This document shows positions 1-7,940 of a stretch of 64,000 nt of DNA, piece by piece. Location: the NCBI GenBank assembly GCA_934444765.1, contig CAKSDC010000001.1, forward strand, positions 186,001 to 250,000, in the 5' to 3' direction. Source of the DNA: an uncultured Oscillospiraceae bacterium (GTDB lineage: Bacteria > Bacillota > Clostridia > Oscillospirales > Ruminococcaceae). The notes under the pieces were generated by a model that saw only the letters and a list, made by a program, of their open reading frames with translations, was not told the DNA's origin and searched no databases. The number at the start of each line of letters is the position of its first letter. Within the stretch, counting starts at the first letter, position 1. The position numbers were made by a program, and so were the translations under genes.

Positions 1-101
1 GATACATAGTCTATAGTGGCGTTGTGTCCTATAGTAGCGATTGCGAATAGACTAACTACCGCACCTACAAGAGCTATCTTTTTGTTTAGCATAGTATTCA
101 T
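1..101 (-). CDS. Secreted or membrane protein, N-terminal fragment
   Basis: The reading frame opens at an ATG whose first base is position 101 on the minus strand, with AAGAGG about eight bases upstream as ribosome binding site. The first 33 codons show Lys-Lys followed by a hydrophobic run (ALVGAVVSLFAIATIG), the shape of a signal peptide or membrane anchor. The window edge cuts off the rest, so the mature protein cannot be identified. It is transcribed away from the WG-repeat gene upstream of it on the same strand. Confidence 0.6.
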   Translation of the reverse strand, partial: MNTMLNKKIALVGAVVSLFAIATIGHNATIDYV

Positions 102-238
102 ACTAAAAACCTCTTTCTAATATTAGTGTATTTTACAACTATATTGTACATCAATCAAAACCAAAAATCAACATATATTATAAAATATTACTAAATATTA
201 ACCTGAACTTTACATTAGAGGTCTATGTAAAGTGTAGA

Positions 239-1318
239 TTAATAAGTATACTCTGTAGTAACGTCCAACAGTTCTTCAGAAGTAGGTTCGTCTATAGTCT
301 TTTCGGCGGACATCATAACCAGTTCACCGTCGTTGCTACGTATAAAGGTAGTGTTTAACTGAGCAGTGGTCATAGCCTGAGAAGACTGTTCATCTTGAAT
401 GGTAGTCTCTTTAAGTATGGTACTATTAGAAGTATAGGTTAGTTTAACGTTTGCGTGATATACTATAGCGTTAGAGTGTTCCTTACTGCGTTCTGGAAAT
501 ATATCCACGTTGCTGATGTGACTTAAGTTACAGTCTGGCAACATATTGGATATTAAAGAGTTATAGTATTGAGAATTAGTAATACTTCTAATTTGGTCAG
601 TATCGCAATTGAATATAGCTTCACAATAGGTAGCAAACTTGTTTACTATTATACTGTAGTCTTCATAGGTGGAAGTTCCGTCGGATATAGGATTTTTAAT
701 AGTTACTGAAAACTGTTTATCGAATATATTGGACGGGAAGTATATGGAAGAATATTTACATTCTCCGTTGCTATCTGCCGAGAGTACGGCGGTAGTAGTA
801 TCTTTTTTGACCTTTATCACGTTGTCTTGTACTTCGTAAGAGTCCCATTCTTGTGGAATAGCTATGTTTCCAAGTCTATCGAATAGTATAGCTTTTCCGT
901 TTTCATTAAGAATGCCTATTCTAAAGTAGTCGTTTTCCTGATATATACAGTTGAATATTAAAGGAACTATGATATTCTCATTATCGTCTATTATTCCCAC
1001 AGACGTGGAGGCACTATCGGCTACTTTTCCCACTATGAACCTATCTTTTGATAGTATATCTATACTATTCCATACGGGATATATTATTTCGTGATTGTTT
1101 TGGTCTGTAATGCCATAGTATCCACGAGCGGAACGCACTTTGTATATAGTATCGTCTTCATAAGAGGCTACTATTTGATTGTTTTGTGCATCATAGGATA
1201 TGTAGTCTTTGTTTAACTTTTTATCTATCATTAGACTATATAGTATCTGAGAGGCTACTATTAAAGTTCCTAAAAGACTGCATATAATAACCTTATCTTT
1301 ATAGTATTTAGTATCTAT
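239..1318 (-). CDS. Membrane-anchored WG-repeat protein, probable AUA start
   Basis: The first ATG (1231) opens a 330-residue protein, but the same frame continues 29 codons upstream and encodes Lys-rich residues followed by a clear transmembrane helix (VIICSLLGTLIVASQILYSL). No ATG, GTG or TTG occurs before the in-frame TGA at 1325-1327. An ATA at 1318 lies seven bases after AAGGTTGGTG, so I propose it as the start, giving 359 residues. The region after the anchor holds two WG-type repeats (GYYGITDQNNHEIIYP and VGIIDDNENIIVPLIF). The C-terminal third is unlike anything I recognise. It is probably an extracytoplasmic, membrane-tethered protein of unknown role. A frameshift near the 5' end is the alternative explanation for the missing start. 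Confidence 0.7.
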   Translation of the reverse strand: MDTKYYKDKVIICSLLGTLIVASQILYSLMIDKKLNKDYISYDAQNNQIVASYEDDTIYKVRSARGYYGITDQNNHEIIYPVWNSIDILSKDRFIVGKVADSASTSVGIIDDNENIIVPLIFNCIYQENDYFRIGILNENGKAILFDRLGNIAIPQEWDSYEVQDNVIKVKKDTTTAVLSADSNGECKYSSIYFPSNIFDKQFSVTIKNPISDGTSTYEDYSIIVNKFATYCEAIFNCDTDQIRSITNSQYYNSLISNMLPDCNLSHISNVDIFPERSKEHSNAIVYHANVKLTYTSNSTILKETTIQDEQSSQAMTTAQLNTTFIRSNDGELVMMSAEKTIDEPTSEELLDVTTEYTY

Positions 1319-1387
1319 AGTATTTCACCAACCTTAATTAATAGTATAGAAAGAGGATACTTCACAAAAAGTTGTGAATATGTTTTT

Positions 1388-1798
1388 TTAAAATTCAAAG
1401 ATATACTTATTTAACTGTCTATCAAAGTGTACTGGAATTTTAGGCACTTCAAATCCATATATTTCGGACATGAGTTTTATTATTGCCATAGTTAGTCCTT
1501 CTTCTTGAAAATATTGAACGTCCCAAAGTTCAATACTATTTATTTCAATTAGAATACCTTTCTCATCTATATATTTAGAGAGAGTATTTTTTATTATATT
1601 TAAACCATTGACTAAGTATTTCATATCGTTTTCAACAAACTTTTCAGTTGGTTTCAATGGAAAGTCTGCGAATTTTATGCCTATATTATTAGATATTTTG
1701 ATACATTGCTCGTCCATATCAAACTCTTTAATTTGGATAAATAGTTTAATATAAACGTCCCAACTTCCATTACGCATGGTATATGTGGTACTGTACAT
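1388..1798 (-). CDS. Hypothetical protein, 136 residues
   Basis: I do not recognise this protein. It is a soluble 136-residue protein without signal peptide or membrane segment. It alternates beta-like and helical stretches and contains one Cys (residue 32 or so). A purine-rich GAAAGG lies about twelve bases before the ATG, a slightly long spacing. It sits alone between the WG-repeat protein and the glycosyltransferase on the same strand, and single small soluble genes of this size are often immunity or accessory proteins. No partner toxin is visible, so that remains speculation. Confidence 0.55.
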   Translation of the reverse strand: MYSTTYTMRNGSWDVYIKLFIQIKEFDMDEQCIKISNNIGIKFADFPLKPTEKFVENDMKYLVNGLNIIKNTLSKYIDEKGILIEINSIELWDVQYFQEEGLTMAIIKLMSEIYGFEVPKIPVHFDRQLNKYIFEF

Positions 1799-1898
1799 AA
1801 CATTTAATTGCCTTTCACTATTTATCTCTGAATGAAATTTCTCTATTAAAACTTTTAGTAGTTGTATATTTTGATAACAGTCTTCACTTTACAAATTA

Positions 1899-1928
1899 TG
1901 GAACGATTATAGTATATTAATCGTTCCA
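1899..1928 (-). terminator. Perfect hairpin downstream of glycosyltransferase
   Basis: An 11-bp perfect inverted repeat (TGGAACGATTA / TAATCGTTCCA) with an 8-base loop lies just after the glycosyltransferase stop codon on the minus strand. The following T-tract is weak (TAATTTG), so termination may be inefficient. Confidence 0.55.
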
Positions 1929-1942
1929 TGTGTAATAGTCAT

Positions 1943-2872
1943 TTATATAACGCCTTTTTCAGTTTCTCTTATTATGTATACTGGTCTGTGTTTAACTTCC
2001 ATGTAAGTCTTAGCAAGATACATTCCTAATATGCCAGTGCATACCAGTTGAACACCACCTATAAAGAATAGCCCAGTTAGTATTGCCGAGGTAGTTCCAA
2101 AACCGACTATGGCAAATACTATTAGCATTATAAGTGATATTATACAGAACAGAACACCCAATATTACGGAAATAGATAGTGGAGCGGTAGAAAATGCCAT
2201 AATACCTTCTAAGGAGTATTTAAACAAGTTCCAAAACGACCAAGAGGTAGTACCTGCAACACGTTCTACGTTTTCGTACTCTATGTACTTAGTCTTAAAG
2301 CCTACCCAAGAGAAGATACCTTTAGAAAATCTATTGTATTCAGTCATAGAGATAATAGAGTCTACCATGTGACGGGTCATAAATCTAAAGTCTTGTGCAC
2401 CGTCTACTATTTCGGTTTGAGATATTTTATTCATGATTTTGTAGAATAGTCTTGCAAACCAAGAACGTACAGGAGATTCGCCAGTACGACTAACTCTACG
2501 AGTAGTAGCACAATCGTATTCGCCGTCTTTAACGTATTCGTACATTTTAGGAATAAACTCTGGTGGATGTTGTAAGTCAGCATCTAATACTACCACGTAA
2601 TCGCCTTTAGAGTGTTTAAGACTTGCAAACATACCAGCTTCTTTACCGAAGTTTCTTGAAAAAGATATATATCTAACGTGAGTATCTTTTTTAGCCAACT
2701 CTCTTAACTTTTCTAAGGTTTTGTCTTTAGAGCCATCGTCTACGAATAGTAATTCATAGTCTACTTGGTACTTATTTACCATACCGCCCATTACTTCAGT
2801 GATTTTATCATAGAATAATGGTAATACTTCTTCTTCGTTATAGCATGGCACTAATACTGAAATAAGTTTCAT
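1943..2872 (-). CDS. Family 2 glycosyltransferase, GtrB/DPM1-like
   Basis: This 309-residue protein begins with the GT2 fold signature (SVLVPCYNEEE), followed by FVDDGSKDKT and the metal-binding DxD in VVLDADLQHPPE. The C-terminus carries two transmembrane helices (about residues 230-290) and a short basic tail (KHRPVYIIRE). That arrangement is standard for polyprenyl-phosphate sugar transferases such as GtrB, which load glucose or a related sugar onto undecaprenyl phosphate at the inner face of the membrane. AGAAAGGATT precedes the ATG. The exact sugar cannot be read from sequence. It stands alone, with a hairpin downstream and no obvious flippase next to it; the DUF2079 GT-C-like protein at 15340 could use such a lipid-linked sugar (inference). 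Confidence 0.9.
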   Translation of the reverse strand: MKLISVLVPCYNEEEVLPLFYDKITEVMGGMVNKYQVDYELLFVDDGSKDKTLEKLRELAKKDTHVRYISFSRNFGKEAGMFASLKHSKGDYVVVLDADLQHPPEFIPKMYEYVKDGEYDCATTRRVSRTGESPVRSWFARLFYKIMNKISQTEIVDGAQDFRFMTRHMVDSIISMTEYNRFSKGIFSWVGFKTKYIEYENVERVAGTTSWSFWNLFKYSLEGIMAFSTAPLSISVILGVLFCIISLIMLIVFAIVGFGTTSAILTGLFFIGGVQLVCTGILGMYLAKTYMEVKHRPVYIIRETEKGVI

Positions 2873-3081
2873 GATATATAATAATCAATCCTTTCTATAA
2901 GTACTACAATATTTACTGTTTAAGTATAGCACATTTTATGCACTTTTTCAATATGTGGACTAAAATATTTTGTGTAATCAATACTATCAATTATTGGATA
3001 ACGTATTTTTAGTAGTTGAAAACGCTCTACTAATATGATATAATTACTATGATATTCTAATATAAGGTGGTGTTTATAACT

Positions 3082-3747
3082 ATGAGTAGCAATATTAAAG
3101 GATATATTTTCGATTTGGACGGAACTATTATAGATAGTATGCCTCTTTGGTACAACGTGGATAGAATATTTTTATCTGAACATGGTATAACTGCTCCAGA
3201 AAACATATCCGAAATAGTTAAAAAGATGACCGTAGAACAGTCTTCTAAGTACTTTTTAGATACTTTTAAGTTAAAAGTATCTCAGCAACAGATTATAGAC
3301 CGTATAGAACAGATAGTAGCAGAAAACTATAAGTATACTATTCCATTAAAAGCGGGAGTTAAAAGTCTTATTGACTACTTGGATAGCCAAAATATTCCAT
3401 ATGGAATAGCTACTGCTACTTATAGAACTCTTGCAGTAGCCTGTTTAAGTCGTTTAGGATTAATGGATAAGATACAGTTTCTTGAAACCTGTTCCGAAAT
3501 AGGCAAGGGAAAAGAGTATCCTGATATATTCTATAAGTGCGTGCAAGACTTAAACTTAAACGTTAATCAAGTAGCAGTAGTAGAAGATAGTCTGTACTGT
3601 GTAGAAACTTCCAAAAAGGCTGGACTGTTTACTATAGCTATCTATGATGAAGCCTCTAAAGAAGATTGGAACGACATTAAAAACGTATGCGACTTAACGT
3701 TCAACTCTGCTACGGAACTATTAGACTATATTAAATATTTGGAGTGA
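3082..3747 (+). CDS. HAD-superfamily hydrolase, beta-phosphoglucomutase-like
   Basis: The protein carries the HAD motif I nucleophile and acid (FDLDGTIIDS, residues 10-20), a motif II Thr in GIATATYR, a motif III Lys in GKGKEYPD and motif IV acids in VVEDSLYCVE. Its size (221 residues) and alpha-helical cap between motifs I and II fit the beta-phosphoglucomutase/phosphatase branch acting on small sugar or nucleotide phosphates. I chose the ATG at 3082 because AAGGTGGTG sits nine bases before it; an upstream GTG at 3067 overlaps that ribosome binding site. Only seven bases separate its stop from mnmA, so they are likely co-transcribed. The substrate is unknown. Confidence 0.85.
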   Translation: MSSNIKGYIFDLDGTIIDSMPLWYNVDRIFLSEHGITAPENISEIVKKMTVEQSSKYFLDTFKLKVSQQQIIDRIEQIVAENYKYTIPLKAGVKSLIDYLDSQNIPYGIATATYRTLAVACLSRLGLMDKIQFLETCSEIGKGKEYPDIFYKCVQDLNLNVNQVAVVEDSLYCVETSKKAGLFTIAIYDEASKEDWNDIKNVCDLTFNSATELLDYIKYLE

Positions 3748-3754
3748 TATATAT

Positions 3755-4834
3755 ATGAGTAAAAAAGTAATGGTGGGTATGTCTGGCGGTGTGGATAGTT
3801 CCGTTACGGCACTACTATTGAAATTACAAGGTTATGACGTTATGGGAGTAACTTTAAAACTGTTTTCTAACGAAGATATAGTACTATCGGATGAGGCTAA
3901 AAGAACTTGCTGTTCTCTATCCGATGTGGACGACGCAAGAAGAGTAGCCTATAAAATCGGCATAGACCACGTAGTCTTCAACTTTAAAGACTACTTTAAA
4001 TCGGCAGTTATGGACGATTTCGTTAATAGCTATATTAACGGTGGTACTCCTAACCCTTGTATTGAATGTAACAAGCACATCAAGTTCGATGAGATGCTAC
4101 GTAGAGCCGAAACTCTCGGTTACGACTATATAGCTACTGGACACTATGCACACATCATAAAAGATGAAGCTACTGGTAGATATCTATTAAAACGTCCTGC
4201 TGATAGGCACAAAGACCAAACCTACGTTCTATACGGACTTACACAGTATCAATTAGCAAGAACACTATTTCCGCTAAGCGACTACGACAAGGACACCGTT
4301 AGAAAGATTGCTGAAGAACACGACCTAATAAACGCTCGTAAACCTGATAGTCAAGATATATGTTTCGTTCCAAACGGTAAGTATGTAGAGTTCATAGAAA
4401 AGTATTCTAACTACACACCTAAAAAGGGTAACTTTATAGACGTAAACGGTAACGTTCTTGGAGAACATCAAGGAATTATCAACTACACTATAGGTCAAAG
4501 AAAAGGTTTAGGCATGACATTCGGAAAACCTATGTTTGTAGTACAAAAAAATCCTATAGATAACACAGTAACTCTTGGCGAAAGTTCCGACCTATACACT
4601 AAAGAGTTAGTCGCCGATAGGGTAAACTTAATATCTGTAGAGGCTATAGAAGAACCTTTAAGAGTTATGGCAAAGTCAAGATACAATCAAGTAGAGCAAC
4701 CTGCTACAGTATATCCTCTACCAGACGGTAAAATAAAGGTAGTGTTCGATGAACCTCAAAGAGCTATAACTAAAGGACAGGCTGTAGTAATGTATCAAGG
4801 CGAATATGTACTCGGTGGCGGTACTATAGTATAA
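3755..4834 (+). CDS. mnmA: tRNA-specific 2-thiouridylase MnmA
   Basis: MnmA installs sulfur at the 2-position of the wobble uridine in tRNAs for Lys, Glu and Gln, using ATP and a persulfide relay. The PP-loop motif SGGVDSS is at residues 10-16, the catalytic Cys is about residue 102 in GTPNPCIECN, and the second Cys about 203 in PDSQDICFV. ATGHYAH and KDQTYVLY are also family hallmarks, and the length (359) is typical. The sulfur donor would be a cysteine desulfurase such as the one at 17753-18886. It follows the HAD gene directly and precedes the promoter of rplJ. Confidence 0.97.
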   Translation: MSKKVMVGMSGGVDSSVTALLLKLQGYDVMGVTLKLFSNEDIVLSDEAKRTCCSLSDVDDARRVAYKIGIDHVVFNFKDYFKSAVMDDFVNSYINGGTPNPCIECNKHIKFDEMLRRAETLGYDYIATGHYAHIIKDEATGRYLLKRPADRHKDQTYVLYGLTQYQLARTLFPLSDYDKDTVRKIAEEHDLINARKPDSQDICFVPNGKYVEFIEKYSNYTPKKGNFIDVNGNVLGEHQGIINYTIGQRKGLGMTFGKPMFVVQKNPIDNTVTLGESSDLYTKELVADRVNLISVEAIEEPLRVMAKSRYNQVEQPATVYPLPDGKIKVVFDEPQRAITKGQAVVMYQGEYVLGGGTIV

Positions 4835-4852
4835 AAAATTTTTAAAAAGGTA

Positions 4853-4881
4853 TTGACTTTTAAGTAATAGTATGATATAAT
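4853..4881 (+). promoter_or_regulatory. Promoter of rplJ-rplL
   Basis: TTGACT (4853-4858) and TATAAT (4876-4881) are spaced by 17 bases, a near-consensus housekeeping promoter. The predicted transcript start near 4888 leaves a leader of about 170 bases before rplJ. Confidence 0.85.
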
Positions 4882-4929
4882 AACTATCGTTGCATGGTTG
4901 CAACGTATTAAAAGTATAAAAATTCTAAA

Positions 4930-5028
4930 GACAGTTGGCTACAGTAAGTCCAACCGAGGAATGTGCATATATATCTTATACTATAAGTATTTTGATGCCT
5001 TTTCCTACTGTCTGGAAAAGGAATTTTT
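4930..5028 (+). promoter_or_regulatory. Ribosomal protein L10 leader with attenuator
   Basis: The leader of rplJ has the expected autoregulatory architecture bound by the L10(L12)4 complex. GACAGT (4930-4935) can pair with ACTGTC (5007-5012), and GTTGG (4934-4938) with CCAAC (4950-4954), followed by GAGGAA. A hairpin CCTTTTCC / GGAAAAGG (4998-5021) followed by five T residues forms an intrinsic-terminator-like attenuator whose loop contains the ACTGTC strand. Excess L10 would stabilise one conformation and reduce rplJ-rplL expression. Known as the L10 leader family in Firmicutes; the match here is by eye. Confidence 0.85.
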
Positions 5029-5061
5029 ATTGGTCTATGATAATCGTGGAGGTGAATATAT

Positions 5062-5571
5062 ATGCCAAGTGCAAACGTTTTAGAAGCAAAAAAGGTTAAG
5101 GTTGGCCAATTAGCAGAACTATTAAAGAATGCTAAGTCTGGTGTTATCGTTGACTATAAGGGCATTACCGTTGAAGAAGATACTAAGTTAAGAAGAGAAC
5201 TTCGTGAAGCAGGCGTTCACTACTCAGTAGAAAAGAACACTATGCTAAAAAGAGCTTTAGCTGAAGCTGGTATTGAAGGTCTTGAAGGCGTTCTTGAAGG
5301 TACAAGTGCAATCGCTCTTTCTAACGACGATGAAACTGCTCCTGCAAGAGTATTAGGTAAGTTCGCTAACGATTTAGAAGGCAAGTTTGAACTAAAGGCA
5401 GGCTTTATTGGTACTGAAATTTATGATAAGGCAGGCGTAGAGGCTCTTTCCAAAATTCCTTCAAGAGAAAACTTACTTGCTATGCTCGTTGGTTCTTTAC
5501 AAGGTCCTATGCAAAAGCTTGCTGCTACTTTACAAGCTGTTGTCGACAAAAACGAAGAAGAAGTTGCTTAG
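5062..5571 (+). CDS. rplJ: 50S ribosomal protein L10
   Basis: L10 anchors the L7/L12 stalk on the large ribosomal subunit. The 169-residue length, the N-terminal VVDYKGITVEE-type segment and the C-terminal stalk-binding helix (LLAMLVGSLQGPMQKLAATL) are characteristic. The ATG follows GGAGGTG. Codon use is biased toward AAG, GCT and GAA, as expected of a highly expressed gene and different from most neighbours. The structured leader upstream indicates autoregulation together with rplL, 103 bases downstream. Confidence 0.97.
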   Translation: MPSANVLEAKKVKVGQLAELLKNAKSGVIVDYKGITVEEDTKLRRELREAGVHYSVEKNTMLKRALAEAGIEGLEGVLEGTSAIALSNDDETAPARVLGKFANDLEGKFELKAGFIGTEIYDKAGVEALSKIPSRENLLAMLVGSLQGPMQKLAATLQAVVDKNEEEVA

Positions 5572-5610
5572 TATTAGCAATTGCTTAATATGTGCGTAAT
5601 AACGTACAAT

Positions 5611-5643
5611 ATACTATATGCGTATCTAATAGATACGTAGTAT
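5611..5643 (+). other. Intercistronic hairpin between rplJ and rplL
   Basis: CGTATCT (5621-5627) pairs with AGATACG (5631-5637) and ATACTA (5611-5616) with TAGTAT (5638-5643), giving a stable bulged stem. There is no T-tract, so it is more likely an RNA processing or stability element that lets rplL be made in excess than a terminator. Confidence 0.5.
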
Positions 5644-5674
5644 TTAAAATTTTTAATAAAAGGAGATTATTATC

Positions 5675-6046
5675 ATGGCATCTGAAAAGATTACAAATAT
5701 GATTGAAGAAATCAAGACTTTATCTGTTCTTGAATTAAAGGAATTAGTAGACGCTATTCAAGAAGAATTTGGCGTAACTGCTGTAGTTGCTGCTGCTGGT
5801 CCTGCTGTTGCAGGCGGTGGTGAAGCTGCTGAAAAGACTGAATTTGACGTAGTTATGACTTCCTTTGGCGACTCTAAGATGGGCGTTATCAAGGCAGTTA
5901 AGGACGTTTGCGGTTTAGGTCTTAAGGAAGCTAAGGCTTTTGTTGAATCCGTTCCTAAGGCTGTTAAGGAAGGCGTTTCTAAGTCTGAAGCTGAAGAAAT
6001 CAAGACTAAGCTTGAAGCTGCTGGTGCTACTATCGAAATCAAGTAG
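5675..6046 (+). CDS. rplL: 50S ribosomal protein L7/L12
   Basis: L7/L12 is the multicopy stalk protein that recruits translation GTPases. The 123-residue protein has the N-terminal dimerisation helix (ELKELVDAIQEEFGV), an Ala/Gly-rich hinge (VAAAGPAVAGGGEAAE) and the conserved C-terminal domain with KMGVIKAVK and LGLKEAKAFVE. An AAAGGAG ribosome binding site precedes it. Codon bias is extreme (GCT, AAG, GAA, GTT). A strong terminator follows at 6091. Confidence 0.98.
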   Translation: MASEKITNMIEEIKTLSVLELKELVDAIQEEFGVTAVVAAAGPAVAGGGEAAEKTEFDVVMTSFGDSKMGVIKAVKDVCGLGLKEAKAFVESVPKAVKEGVSKSEAEEIKTKLEAAGATIEIK

Positions 6047-6090
6047 TATATACTTTATCGTTAGTAACTAAACTATTTAATCGATACTTA

Positions 6091-6123
6091 AGCCTATAGA
6101 CTGTTTAGTCTGTAGGCTTTTTT
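6091..6123 (+). terminator. Terminator of rplJ-rplL
   Basis: A 12-bp stem (AGCCTATAGACT / AGTCTGTAGGCT, one wobble pair) with a four-base loop is followed by six or seven T residues. Confidence 0.9.
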
Positions 6124-6130
6124 GCGTGTA

Positions 6131-6164
6131 TAATAAAAGTTGCTAACTAAAAAAGTCAGCAACT
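6131..6164 (-). terminator. Terminator of trpS operon
   Basis: AGTTGCT / AGCAACT (6138-6144 and 6158-6164) forms a stem that reads into TTTATTA on the minus strand, just past the trpS stop codon. Confidence 0.65.
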
Positions 6165-6195
6165 CTTTTGTGATATACGTTAGTAATAGTTATGC

Positions 6196-7209
6196 TTACT
6201 TGTATAGTAGATTATCTACAAAACCTACTTTGTGATATACCTTAGCTACGTTTCTTGAAGATACTTTTAAAGCTAATTCATCGCCCTTAGTGTAACATTC
6301 TTTTAGATAAGCCTTATCGTTGATATAGCGGTTAAAGTTTTCTCTAACTGGGGCTAAACTGTCAGCGACAGTTTCACCTACTGCTAATTTGAAGTCTCCA
6401 TAGCCTTTGCCTTCGAACTCTTTAGTTATATCGTCAAAGGACTTTCCAGTAATACTGGAGTAGATAGACATTAAGTTGTTAATGCCTGCCTTGTCTTCAC
6501 GATAGCATACTACGGCTTCACTATCGGTAATGGCACGCTTGAACTTTCTGATAATGGTATCTTTATCGTCTAATATTAGTATGCAAGCGTTAGGGTTTTC
6601 GTCCGATTTAGACATCTTCTTAGTAGGGTCTTGAAGTGACATTATCTTTGCACCAGTTTTAGGAATGTAACCTTCTGGTACTACGAGGGTGTCACCATAA
6701 CGGGCGTTAAACCTTTGAGCTATGTTTCTTGCAAGTTCAAGGTGTTGTTTTTGGTCTTGACCTACGGGTACTAAGTCGCTTTTGTATGCTAATATATCGG
6801 CAGCCATAAGTACAGGGTAGGTGAATAGACCAGCGTTTATATCGTCGGAATGTTTAGCACTCTTATCTTTAAATTGAGTCATACGAGATAGTTCGCCAAA
6901 CTGAGTATTACAAGCTAATATCCAACTAAGTTCTGTGTGGGTTCTTACATGGCTTTGAATAAAGAATATAGACTTGTTAGGGTCTATTCCGCAAGCCAAT
7001 AGTAAGGCATAGGCTTCTAAAGTGTGTTGTCTTAACTTAGTAGGGTCTTGACGTACTGTGATAGCGTGTAGGTCAGCTATAGCGTATATACAGTTATACT
7101 CGTCTTGTAAAGGACCCCAATTTCTAACTGCCCCGATATAGTTTCCTAAGGTGAAAGTGCCAGTAGGTTGAATAGCACTAAATATAATCTTCTTCTTATC
7201 TTCAGACAT
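6196..7209 (-). CDS. trpS: Tryptophanyl-tRNA synthetase
   Basis: This class Ic synthetase charges tRNA-Trp. The HIGH-like motif reads TGTFTLGNYIG near the N-terminus and the KMSKS motif reads KKMSKSDENP near residue 200. The length of 337 residues matches bacterial TrpRS. The start follows an upstream gene stop by only five bases, so trpS is the last gene of a minus-strand operon with the unknown protein at 7215 and probably the aminotransferase at 7941. No T-box or trp-leader is visible in that short gap. Confidence 0.97.
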   Translation of the reverse strand: MSEDKKKIIFSAIQPTGTFTLGNYIGAVRNWGPLQDEYNCIYAIADLHAITVRQDPTKLRQHTLEAYALLLACGIDPNKSIFFIQSHVRTHTELSWILACNTQFGELSRMTQFKDKSAKHSDDINAGLFTYPVLMAADILAYKSDLVPVGQDQKQHLELARNIAQRFNARYGDTLVVPEGYIPKTGAKIMSLQDPTKKMSKSDENPNACILILDDKDTIIRKFKRAITDSEAVVCYREDKAGINNLMSIYSSITGKSFDDITKEFEGKGYGDFKLAVGETVADSLAPVRENFNRYINDKAYLKECYTKGDELALKVSSRNVAKVYHKVGFVDNLLYK

Positions 7210-7214
7210 ATATA

Positions 7215-7880
7215 TTACTCCTCTGTAGTGGAATTATTGTCTAAACCTGAAATGTTTAAAGGTTTAGCATTGCCCTTAGTAACGGTAACGTTAGTTAGTT
7301 TGATATCGTTAGGGGCGTTGTGGTTGGAGTTCAACACTATTCTGTTGCTACCGCCACGTTTTTGAGCGTCTGCACGTTCTTTAAGTTGAGCGTTACGAAC
7401 TTCATTTAGTACTCTTTGATACATACTAAATATTAACTTTTTGTTATCGTCTGGTTCGGTAAGAATAGTATTAGGATTTAAAGACATCTTATATACGCCA
7501 CGTCTGGTTAGTAGATATATATAGTGTGTAGTAAGAGTAGGTAAGTCGAACTCTCTAACGTGTTCACAAGAAGGTAGGCATTGACCAGCGTTTACTAAAA
7601 AAGCTCTAACGGCTGTAGATACTGGTTGGTGTCTGCCCATTCCGAGTACACCACCACCAGTATTGAAGTATAGGTTAGCACTACCGTTCATTAGGAATAC
7701 ACCAGTAGTTAATAGGTCTCTGCCCATAGGCATATCTATTACTGCACCGTATACTTGATTATCAGCGTTTAGTTTTACGCCTACTGCAACTGGTGGAATG
7801 GTAAGACCTCTAATTCTGTTTACAAGGTAGCTTTGACAAGCGTCGTATCTGTCTATTCCTGATTTTCTTCTAATAGCCAT
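7215..7880 (-). CDS. Conserved-looking hypothetical protein, 221 residues
   Basis: I do not recognise the family. I chose the ATG at 7880 because GAAAGGAT lies about twelve bases before it; a TTG 21 bases earlier overlaps that site. The N-terminus is basic (AIRRKSGIDRYD). A central segment has Gly-rich turns (FNTGGGVLGMGRHQP) and a CLPSCEH motif with two Cys and one His. The last 50 residues are polar and Asn/Thr-rich, likely disordered. There is no signal peptide or membrane helix. It is embedded in an operon with trpS, which suggests a housekeeping role, but nothing in the sequence defines it. Confidence 0.75.
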   Translation of the reverse strand: MAIRRKSGIDRYDACQSYLVNRIRGLTIPPVAVGVKLNADNQVYGAVIDMPMGRDLLTTGVFLMNGSANLYFNTGGGVLGMGRHQPVSTAVRAFLVNAGQCLPSCEHVREFDLPTLTTHYIYLLTRRGVYKMSLNPNTILTEPDDNKKLIFSMYQRVLNEVRNAQLKERADAQKRGGSNRIVLNSNHNAPNDIKLTNVTVTKGNAKPLNISGLDNNSTTEE

Positions 7881-7940
7881 AATTTTTAAATATCCTTTCA
7901 ATATAGTATTAATATTTATTGAGTATATTGTAGTTAAAGA

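Noticed and set aside
4898..5083. Small open frame within the rplJ leader
   Set aside because: The region is explained by the L10 leader structure and has no ribosome binding site for this frame.
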